The notes beneath the pieces were generated by a model that saw nothing but the letters and a program-made list of their open reading frames with translations, was not told where the DNA came from and made no database searches. A program made the translations under genes and the position numbers. Positions 7,153 to 13,694 of a stretch of DNA of 24,380 bases are shown here, piece by piece. The first letter of the stretch is position 1. The number at the start of each line of letters is the position of its first letter. Origin of the DNA: JALORV01 sp044225415 (GTDB lineage: Bacteria > Pseudomonadota > Gammaproteobacteria > Burkholderiales > Burkholderiaceae_F); assembly GCA_044225415.1 (NCBI GenBank), contig JBGAIO010000029.1:1-24380 (forward strand). Direction: 5' to 3'.

Positions 7153-8697
7153 ATGACTCCCCGCCTCAGCCTCGCCGGCATCACCAAGCGCTACGGCCCG
7201 ACGCTGGCCAACGACGCGATCGCCTTCGACGTGATGCCGGGCGAGATCGTCGCGGTGCTCGGCGAAAACGGCGCGGGCAAGAGCACGCTGATGAAGGCGA
7301 TCTACGGCATCGTGCAACCGGATGCCGGGCACATCGCCGTCGATGGCCGCGTGGTGCGCATCGCCAGCCCGGCGCAGGCGCGCGAGCTGGGCATCGCAAT
7401 GGTGTTCCAGCATTTCGTGCTGTTCGATTCGCTCACCGTCGCCGAGAACGTTGCGCTGGGCGTGGCGCCTGCGCCGCTCGCCGAGGTCACCGCGCGGCTG
7501 CGTGAACTGCAGGCGCGCTACGACCTCGACGTCGATCCGGCGCAGCGCGTGCACGACCTGTCGGTCGGCGAACGTCAGCGCCTGGAGATCGTGCGGGCGC
7601 TGATGGGCTCGCCGCGCGTGCTGATCCTCGACGAGCCGACGTCGGTGCTGAAGCCGCGCGCCATCGAGCGGCTGTTCACCACGCTGGAGCGACTGGCGGC
7701 CGACGGCGTCAGCGTGCTGTTCATCAGCCACAAGCTCGACGAGATCCGGCGCCTTGCGCATCGCTGCGTCGTCCTGCGCGGCGGCCGCGTGGTCGCGACC
7801 GTCGATCCGCGCGCGTCCAGCGAAGCCGCACTGGCACGCCTGATGATCGGCGCCGATCCGCCGGTGATCGCCGCACACGATTCGGCGCCCGGCGCGGTCG
7901 CGCTGCGGGTGCGGGGTCTCGACACGACGCATGCGGCCGAGCGTCGGCACTGGCTGCATGCGTTCGATGTGCACGTGAATGTGGGCGAGATCGTGGGCAT
8001 TGCGGGTGTATCCGGCAACGGCCAGGGCGCCCTGATGGCGGCGCTCGCCGGCGAGTGGACGGATCTGCGCGGTGCGATCGAACTGTTCGGCGTCGACATC
8101 ACGCGCGCCGCGCCGTCGCGTCGCCGTGCGCTCGGCCTGCGCTACGTGCCCGAGGAACGGCTGGGGCATGCCGCGGTGACTGCGCTGAGCCTGCAGGACA
8201 ACGCGGTGCTGACACGCGACGAGCTGCGCGCGCGCGGCCTCGTCCGGCGCGCGGCCGCGACGCGTTGCGCGCAGTCTCTGATCGAACGCTTCGGCGTGCG
8301 CGCCACCGGGCCGCAGGCCGCGGCGGGCAGCCTGTCGGGCGACAACCTGCAGAAGTACATCGTCGGCCGCGAGATCGCGGCCGCTCCGCGCGTGCTGCTG
8401 GTCAACCAGCCGACCTGGGGCGTCGACGTCGGTGCGGCCGCGGCGATCCGCAACGAGCTGATCGCGCTGCGCCGTGCGGGCTGCGCGATCGTCGTCGTGT
8501 CCGAAGACCTCGACGAACTCTACGAACTCGCGGACCGTCTCTTCGTCATGGCCAAGGGCCGGGTGTCGCCGGCCGTGCGGCCGCGCGACATCGACGTGCA
8601 GGAACTGGGTCGCTGGATGTCGGGACTGTGGCCGGGAGCGCAGACCGCACATGACCTGATGCCCGACACCGCAGAGTCTTCGGAGTCTGCCGCGTGA
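7153..8697 (+). CDS. ABC importer ATPase, nucleoside/simple-sugar (BMP-linked) type
   Basis: The 514-residue protein has two ABC domains in tandem, as in sugar/nucleoside importers such as YufO/NupA. Domain 1 has Walker A GENGAGKST (residues 37-45), signature LSVGERQRLEI (from 136) and Walker B LILDEPTS. Domain 2 is degenerate: GVSGNGQGAL in place of Walker A, LSGDNLQK (394-401) for the usual LSGGNQQK, and NQPTWGVDVGA (418 on) at Walker B. ATG 7153 is the first usable start after an in-frame stop inside the tRNA, and the leader is only 6 nt from the tRNA CCA without a Shine-Dalgarno site. It energises the permeases encoded next, with a 4-nt overlap. Purine nucleosides are the likely substrate class, by family. 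Confidence 0.9.
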   Translation: MTPRLSLAGITKRYGPTLANDAIAFDVMPGEIVAVLGENGAGKSTLMKAIYGIVQPDAGHIAVDGRVVRIASPAQARELGIAMVFQHFVLFDSLTVAENVALGVAPAPLAEVTARLRELQARYDLDVDPAQRVHDLSVGERQRLEIVRALMGSPRVLILDEPTSVLKPRAIERLFTTLERLAADGVSVLFISHKLDEIRRLAHRCVVLRGGRVVATVDPRASSEAALARLMIGADPPVIAAHDSAPGAVALRVRGLDTTHAAERRHWLHAFDVHVNVGEIVGIAGVSGNGQGALMAALAGEWTDLRGAIELFGVDITRAAPSRRRALGLRYVPEERLGHAAVTALSLQDNAVLTRDELRARGLVRRAAATRCAQSLIERFGVRATGPQAAAGSLSGDNLQKYIVGREIAAAPRVLLVNQPTWGVDVGAAAAIRNELIALRRAGCAIVVVSEDLDELYELADRLFVMAKGRVSPAVRPRDIDVQELGRWMSGLWPGAQTAHDLMPDTAESSESAA

Positions 8698-9779
8698 CGG
8701 TGTTCCCCTGGATGCTGGTGCCGCGCGTCGCGCCTTCGCGCGCGATGACCTGGCTGTCGCCGCTGCTGGCGATCGTGCTGACGCTGGCGGCCGGTGCGCT
8801 GCTGTTCACGCTGATGGGCAAGGATCCGCTGCAGGGGCTGCGGACCTTCCTGTGGGAGCCGCTCGCCACGCAGCGTGGCTGGTCGGAACTGGCGCTGCGC
8901 GCCACGCCGCTGATCCTGTGCGCGACCGGACTGGCGCTGTGCTTCCGCGCCAACATCTGGAACATCGGCGCCGAAGGGCAACTGATCGCCGGCGCCATCG
9001 CCGGCGGTGGTGTGGCATTGCTGGCGTCATCGACCAGCACGCGCGCCTTCGTACCCGCCATCCTCGTCGCGTCGGCCGCCGGCGGTGCGCTGTGGGCCGC
9101 GATCGTTGCGTGGCTGCGCGACCGCTTCAACGCCAACGAGATCCTCGTGTCGCTGATGCTGGTCTACGTGGCGCAGCTCGCGCTGTCGTGGCTGGTGCAC
9201 GGCGCGTGGAAGGACCCCGAGGGCTACGGCTTCCCGCAGTCTCGGCTGTTCGAAGCCGCGGCGCGCATGCCGATCGTGCTGCCGGGCACGCGGCTCAACA
9301 TCGGCTTCGTTGTCGCGCTCGCATCCGCGGCGCTGCTGTGGCTGCTGTTCGCGCGCGGCGCGATCGGCTTCCAGCTGAAGGTCGCAGGCCTTGCACCGCG
9401 CGCTGCGCGCTATGCCGGTTTCTCGCAACGGCGACTGGCGTGGTTCGCGCTGCTGGCCTGCGGCGCGCTCGCCGGCATCGCCGGCGGCGTCGAGGCCACC
9501 GGTCCGGTCGGCCAGCTCACGCCGACGATTTCACCGGGCTACGGCTTCGCGGCGATCATCGTCGCCTTCGTCGGCCGGCTGCATCCGCTCGGCATCGTGC
9601 TCGCGGCCTTCGTGCTGGCGCCGTTCTACATCGGCGGCGAACTCGCGCAGTCGCGCCTCGGGCTGCCATCGGCGCTCAGCGGTGTCTACCAGGGCCTGCT
9701 GCTCTTCTTCCTGCTCGCCTGCGACACGCTGATCATGAATCGCGTCGTGCGCCGCGCGAGACCAGCCGTCACGGCATGA
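8694..9779 (+). CDS. ABC importer permease 1 (YufP/NupB-like)
   Basis: This is a 361-residue hydrophobic protein of the branched-chain amino acid/sugar permease superfamily, with about 8-10 predicted membrane segments. The stretch LCFRANIWNIGAEGQLIAGAIAGGG is the family hallmark (FRAxxxNIGxEGQ), and GLAPRAARYAGFSQRR matches the cytoplasmic loop that contacts the ATPase. GTG 8694 overlaps the ATPase stop (GTGA), indicating translational coupling. It forms the importer channel together with the next gene product in the inner membrane. Confidence 0.9.
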   Translation: MTVFPWMLVPRVAPSRAMTWLSPLLAIVLTLAAGALLFTLMGKDPLQGLRTFLWEPLATQRGWSELALRATPLILCATGLALCFRANIWNIGAEGQLIAGAIAGGGVALLASSTSTRAFVPAILVASAAGGALWAAIVAWLRDRFNANEILVSLMLVYVAQLALSWLVHGAWKDPEGYGFPQSRLFEAAARMPIVLPGTRLNIGFVVALASAALLWLLFARGAIGFQLKVAGLAPRAARYAGFSQRRLAWFALLACGALAGIAGGVEATGPVGQLTPTISPGYGFAAIIVAFVGRLHPLGIVLAAFVLAPFYIGGELAQSRLGLPSALSGVYQGLLLFFLLACDTLIMNRVVRRARPAVTA

Positions 9780-10696
9780 ACGAAGCCGCCGCGCTGATCG
9801 CCGCCACGCTGGCCGCGGGCACGCCGCTGCTGCTGGCCGCCATCGGCATCGTCGTCAGCGAGAAGAGCGGCGTGGTCAATCTCGGCATCGAGGGCATCAT
9901 GGCCGTCGCGGCGGTGGCGGGTTTCGCGGCCGCCCATGGCAGCGGCAGCGCCGAACTGGGCTTCGCGGCCGGCGCGCTGGCGGGCGTTGCGCTGGCGCTG
10001 CTGTTTGCGCTGCTGGCGCTGGGCCTGCATGCGAACCAGTACGCGACGGGGCTGGCGCTCGCACTGTTCGGTGCCGGCCTGTCGGCATTCCTCGGGCAGT
10101 CCTTCCAGGGCCAGAACCTCGCCGCGCGCGGCGGCGACGGCATCCCCGTGCTGCGCGACCTGCCGGGCATCGGCCCCGCGCTTTTTGCCCAGCACTGGAC
10201 GGTGTATCTGGCCCTGGTGCTGGTGGTCGCGGTCGCGTGGTTCCTGCAGCGCACGCGTGCAGGGCTCGTGCTGCGCGCCGTGGGCGAATCGCCGGAGTCC
10301 GCACACGCGCTGGGTTATCCGGTGCGCGCGATCCGCGTGGCTGCGCTGGCCTTCGGCGGCGCGTGCGCCGGCCTGGCGGGAGCGTACCTGTCGGTGATCT
10401 ACACGCCGTTGTGGGCCGAAGGCATGGTCGCGGGACGCGGCTGGATCGCGCTGGCGCTGGTGACCTTCGCCACCTGGCGACCGGGCCGCGTGCTGCTGGG
10501 CGCGTATCTGTTCGGCGGCGTGACCATGCTGCAGTTCTTCCTGCAGGCGAGCGGTGTCGAGATCGCCACGCAGCTGCTCGCGATGACGCCGTACGTCGCA
10601 ACAATCGTCGTGCTCGCTCTGATCTCGCGCAATCCGCGCTGGATACGGCTGAACATGCCGGCGTCGCTGGGCAAGTCCTTCAATCCCAACGCGTAG
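9776..10696 (+). CDS. ABC importer permease 2 (YufQ/NupC-like)
   Basis: The 306-residue membrane protein overlaps permease 1 by ATGA at 9776-9779. Its early segment LLLAAIGIVVSEKSGVVNLG followed by IEGIMAVAAVAG is the hallmark of the second permease of BMP-dependent nucleoside importers. RAVGESPESAHALGYPVRAIR is the ATPase-contacting loop. The remainder is a series of hydrophobic helices ending ISRNPRWIRLNMP. It should pair with permease 1. The binding-protein gene follows 73 bp later with its own promoter. Confidence 0.9.
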   Translation: MNEAAALIAATLAAGTPLLLAAIGIVVSEKSGVVNLGIEGIMAVAAVAGFAAAHGSGSAELGFAAGALAGVALALLFALLALGLHANQYATGLALALFGAGLSAFLGQSFQGQNLAARGGDGIPVLRDLPGIGPALFAQHWTVYLALVLVVAVAWFLQRTRAGLVLRAVGESPESAHALGYPVRAIRVAALAFGGACAGLAGAYLSVIYTPLWAEGMVAGRGWIALALVTFATWRPGRVLLGAYLFGGVTMLQFFLQASGVEIATQLLAMTPYVATIVVLALISRNPRWIRLNMPASLGKSFNPNA

Positions 10697-10704
10697 GCGC
10701 CTCG

Positions 10705-10731
10705 TTGCGCCGCACAAGCGCTGCGTACAAT
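10705..10731 (+). promoter_or_regulatory. Predicted sigma-70-type promoter of the BMP lipoprotein gene
   Basis: TTGCGC (10705-10710) and TACAAT (10726-10731) form a plausible -35/-10 pair with a short 15-nt spacer. The start of transcription would be near 10738, giving a leader of about 32 nt with GGAGA (10758-10762) 7 nt before ATG 10770. A separate promoter would let the binding protein be made in excess over the membrane components. Confidence 0.5.
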
Positions 10732-10769
10732 CCGCGCTTGCCATCGTTGCTTTCGCCGGAGATCCCGCC

Positions 10770-11927
10770 ATGTCACTGCTGACCCGCCGAGCCGCACGGC
10801 TGTCCTTCTGCGCACCCGTTGCCGCCGTCCTGCTGTTCGCCGCCTGCAGCAAGCAGGAGGCGCCGTCTGCGCCGAAGGCCGAGCCTGCCAAAGCTGCGGA
10901 AGCGCCGACGAAGAAGGCCGCAGAGCCGCTGAAGGTAGGCTTCGTGTACGTCAGCCCGGTGGGTGACGCCGGCTGGACCACGCAGCACAACCTCGGCCGC
11001 CTGGCGCTCGAGAAGGCCATGGGCGACGCGGTGAAGACCTCCTTCGTCGAGAAGGTCCCGGAAGGCGCGGACGCCGAGCGCGTGATCCGCGACCTGGCGC
11101 AGCAGGGCAACAAGCTGATTTTCACGACCTCGTTCGGCTTCATGAACCCGACGCTGCGCGTCGCCGAAGAGTTCCCCGACGTGAAGTTCGAGCACGCGAC
11201 GGGCTACAAGACGTCGTCCAACGTCAACACCTACAACGCGCGCTTCTACGAGGGTCGCTATCTCGCCGGCATCGTCGCGGGCACCATGAGCAGGACCGGC
11301 ACGATGGGCTACGTCGCGGCCTTTCCGATTCCGGAGGTACTGCAGGGGATCAATGCCTTCACGCTCGGCGCACGCTCGGTCAATCCGAAGGCGCAGGTGC
11401 GCGTCGTGTGGGTCAACAGCTGGTACGACCCGGGCAAGGAGCGCGACGCGGCGATCACGCTGATCGGTCAGGGCGCCGACGTGGTCACGCATCACACCGA
11501 TTCGAGTGCAACGGTCGCGGCCGCGGAAGAGAAGGGCAAGATGGCGGTCGCCTATCACTCGGACATGCGCAAGTTCGGCCCGAAGGCGCAGATCGCCGCG
11601 GTCACGCATCACTGGGGCGACTACTACACGCAGCGCACGAAGGCCGTCATCGACGGCACCTGGAAGATCGCGCCGGTGTGGGGCGGCATCAAGGAAGGTT
11701 TCATCAGGCTCGAAGGCCTGTCGGAGGCGCTGCCGAAGGAGCTGGTCGACGCGGTGAAGAAGCGCGAGGACGAGATCCGCGCCGGCACCTTCCATCCGTT
11801 CACCGGGCCGATCCGCAGCAACGACGGCAAGGAAGTCATCGCCAGCGGCACGCTCACCGACGAACAGCTCGGCAAGATGGACTTCTATGTCGACGGCGTC
11901 GTGGGCAAGGTCCCGGCCGGGCGCTAA
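10770..11927 (+). CDS. BMP/PnrA-family substrate-binding lipoprotein
   Basis: The 385-residue protein begins with a lipoprotein leader (LLFAAC, Cys26) and an Ala/Lys/Pro-rich linker to about residue 50. The periplasmic-binding fold of the BMP family follows: KVGFVYVSPVGDAGWTTQHN, then IRDLAQQGNKLIFTTSFGFM, EGRYLAGIVAG, and GADVVTHHTDSS. PnrA-like members bind purine nucleosides, which is the basis for the predicted substrate class; the exact ligand is not visible. The gene follows its ATPase and permeases, whereas in many clusters the BMP gene is first. It ends 8 bp before a strong GC-rich hairpin. Confidence 0.92.
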   Translation: MSLLTRRAARLSFCAPVAAVLLFAACSKQEAPSAPKAEPAKAAEAPTKKAAEPLKVGFVYVSPVGDAGWTTQHNLGRLALEKAMGDAVKTSFVEKVPEGADAERVIRDLAQQGNKLIFTTSFGFMNPTLRVAEEFPDVKFEHATGYKTSSNVNTYNARFYEGRYLAGIVAGTMSRTGTMGYVAAFPIPEVLQGINAFTLGARSVNPKAQVRVVWVNSWYDPGKERDAAITLIGQGADVVTHHTDSSATVAAAEEKGKMAVAYHSDMRKFGPKAQIAAVTHHWGDYYTQRTKAVIDGTWKIAPVWGGIKEGFIRLEGLSEALPKELVDAVKKREDEIRAGTFHPFTGPIRSNDGKEVIASGTLTDEQLGKMDFYVDGVVGKVPAGR

Positions 11928-11935
11928 GTCGCAGG

Positions 11936-11957
11936 GCCGGCCGGCACATCGGCCGGC
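11936..11957 (+). terminator. GC-rich hairpin downstream of the BMP gene
   Basis: GCCGGCCG (11936-11943) and CGGCCGGC (11950-11957) form a perfect 8-bp stem with a 6-nt loop, starting 8 bp after the BMP stop. More GGCCGGCC sequence follows and allows alternative pairings. There is no T-run directly after it. It lies exactly between the importer genes and the promoter of the efflux operon, so it is a reasonable transcription barrier. Confidence 0.45.
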
Positions 11958-11979
11958 GCCCCGCGGGCCGGCCAGGGCT

Positions 11980-12012
11980 TTGCGATCACGCAGGCCATGG
12001 ATATAGTCCATG
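11980..12012 (+). promoter_or_regulatory. Promoter of the RND efflux operon with a palindrome over the -10 box
   Basis: TTGCGA (11980-11985) and TATAGT (12002-12007) are separated by 16 nt and match four and five of six consensus positions. A palindrome CATGGA-N5-TCCATG (11996-12012) encloses the -10 box. Such an overlap is typical of repressor operators at efflux-pump promoters, but no regulator gene is in the window. Transcription would begin near 12014, about 55 nt before the adaptor start at 12069, and would exclude the ATG at 11997. Confidence 0.55.
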
Positions 12013-12068
12013 CGCTGCGCCGCCGGCAGCGCTTTCCTGCGGCCCTCGAGCATCGCGGAGTCCATCAG

Positions 12069-13685
12069 ATGGTGCGGTTGTCCCCGAGCATTGCCGGCGC
12101 GTGTGTGATCGCCCTGTGGGCAGCGGCACTGCTCGCTGCCTGCGGCCGCGGCCCGCCGGCGCCGCCCGTGCGCCCCACGCCGGAGGTCACCACCGTGACG
12201 GCCACGCCGCGCGACCTGCCGGTGACCTTCGAGTTTCTCGCGCAGACGCAGAGCTCGCAGCAGGTCAACATCCAGGCGCGCGTCAGCGGCTTCCTCGACC
12301 GACGCGTCTATACCGAGGGCGACGTCGTGAAGGCGGGCCAGGTGCTGTTCCTGATGGACCCGAAGCCGTTCCAGGCGCAGGTCAACGCGGCGCAGGCGCA
12401 GCTCAACAACGCGCAAGCCGCGCTCGACGTGGCGCAGTTCGACCTGGAGCGCGTCAAGCCGCTGGCGCAGCAGAAGGCGCTGTCGGCCAAGGACCTCGAC
12501 GATGCCAACGGCAACTTCCTGTCGGCCAAGGCGAACGTCGATGCGGCGCAGGCCAACCTGGAAACCGCGAAGCTCAACCTGTCGTACACGACGATCACGT
12601 CGCCCATCGTCGGCATCACCGGCAGCGCGGCCGTTGCCGACGGCACCTTCGTCAGCAGCAGCAACAGCCAGCTCACCACCGTTGCGGCGCTGACGCCGAT
12701 GTGGGTGACCTTCAGCCTGTCCGAGGCCGAGGCGCTGCGCTATCGCGACGAGATGGCCCGCGACACGCTGCGGCGGCCGGCGGATGGCCACTACACGGTG
12801 CAGATCGTCATGGCCGACGGCAGCCTCTTTCCGGAGACCGGCCGCATCACCTTCGCGGACCCGAGCTACAACCCGCAGACCGGAACGTTCAGCGTGCGCG
12901 TGCAGGTGGCCAATCCCAACGGCGTGCTGCGTCCGAACCAGTTCGTGCGCGTGCGACTCGTCGGCGCGGTAAGGCCGCACGCGCAGGCGGTGCCGCTGCG
13001 CGCGGTGCTGCAGGGGCCGAAGGGGCACTTCGTCTGGGTCGTCGGGCAGGAGGGCACGGTCGAGATGCGGCCTGTCGTCGTCGGCGACTGGGTCGGTGAC
13101 GACTGGGTCATCAGCAGCGGGCTCGAGCCCACGAGCGTCGTCGCCGTCGACGGCACGCTGACGCTGACGCCGGGCGCAAAGGTCAATGCGAAGCCGCTGG
13201 CGCCGGCGGTGAAGCCCGCCACGGCACAGGCCGGAGCGGCCATATCGAGCGCGACGGCTGCCGGGGCGCAGCGCGTGACGCAGGCTGCGAAGCAGGGCGC
13301 GGCGGACGCGGCGCCGACCGCTGCGCCCTCCGCCGCGGCACCGACGCCAGGCGCCGCTCCATCGGGACCGCGCCTGCCCGCACACGTCTACTTCGCCAGC
13401 GGCTCGGCGACGCTCGATGCGAATGCGCGCGAGGCGCTGCGCAGCATCGGACATGGCCTGGCGGCGTCGTCGGAGGCCGTCGCCGTGTCGGGCTTCGTCG
13501 ATGCCAGCGGCTCGCGTGAACGCAATCGCGAACTCGCGGAGCGCCGCGCAAAGGCCGTGCGCGATGCCTTGACCGCCGCCGGCGTGGCGCCCGACCGCCT
13601 GCGCCTGACGCCGCCCGCGGACATCGTGGGCGGAGGCGACCCCGCGCAGGCGCGCCGCGTGGACATTGCGGTCGCTGCGCGCTAG
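12069..13685 (+). CDS. RND efflux adaptor lipoprotein with a C-terminal OmpA-like domain
   Basis: The 538-residue product starts with a lipoprotein leader (LLAAC, Cys25). Residues about 40-370 are a MexA/AcrA-type adaptor: QVNIQARVSGFLDRRVYTEGDVVKAGQ (lipoyl part 1), an Ala/Gln-rich hairpin, SYTTITSPIVGITG (lipoyl part 2), then beta-barrel and membrane-proximal domains. Ordinary adaptors end near here. This one continues through an Ala/Pro-rich linker (about 372-435) into an OmpA-like domain (436-538) with VYFASGSATLDANA and SRERNRELAERRAKAV. Asp478 and Arg493 have the 15-residue spacing of the diaminopimelate-binding pair in OmpA. The frame is continuous and the pump gene starts 9 bp later. 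GGAG lies 8 nt before ATG 12069. Confidence 0.93.
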   Translation: MVRLSPSIAGACVIALWAAALLAACGRGPPAPPVRPTPEVTTVTATPRDLPVTFEFLAQTQSSQQVNIQARVSGFLDRRVYTEGDVVKAGQVLFLMDPKPFQAQVNAAQAQLNNAQAALDVAQFDLERVKPLAQQKALSAKDLDDANGNFLSAKANVDAAQANLETAKLNLSYTTITSPIVGITGSAAVADGTFVSSSNSQLTTVAALTPMWVTFSLSEAEALRYRDEMARDTLRRPADGHYTVQIVMADGSLFPETGRITFADPSYNPQTGTFSVRVQVANPNGVLRPNQFVRVRLVGAVRPHAQAVPLRAVLQGPKGHFVWVVGQEGTVEMRPVVVGDWVGDDWVISSGLEPTSVVAVDGTLTLTPGAKVNAKPLAPAVKPATAQAGAAISSATAAGAQRVTQAAKQGAADAAPTAAPSAAAPTPGAAPSGPRLPAHVYFASGSATLDANAREALRSIGHGLAASSEAVAVSGFVDASGSRERNRELAERRAKAVRDALTAAGVAPDRLRLTPPADIVGGGDPAQARRVDIAVAAR

Positions 13686-13694
13686 GGCCGCACG

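Noticed and set aside
10697..10769. Purine riboswitch upstream of the BMP gene.
   Set aside because: The 73-bp gap is too short for an aptamer plus platform and mostly explained by a promoter and ribosome-binding site.
11997..12068. Upstream ATG 11997 as the adaptor start.
   Set aside because: It lies in the predicted -10 region and would place 24 residues before the lipoprotein leader; ATG 12069 has a ribosome-binding site and a proper leader.
13210..13370. Ala/Pro-rich repetitive stretch in the adaptor as a possible repeat array or assembly error.
   Set aside because: It is an irregular low-complexity linker between two folded domains, in frame throughout.
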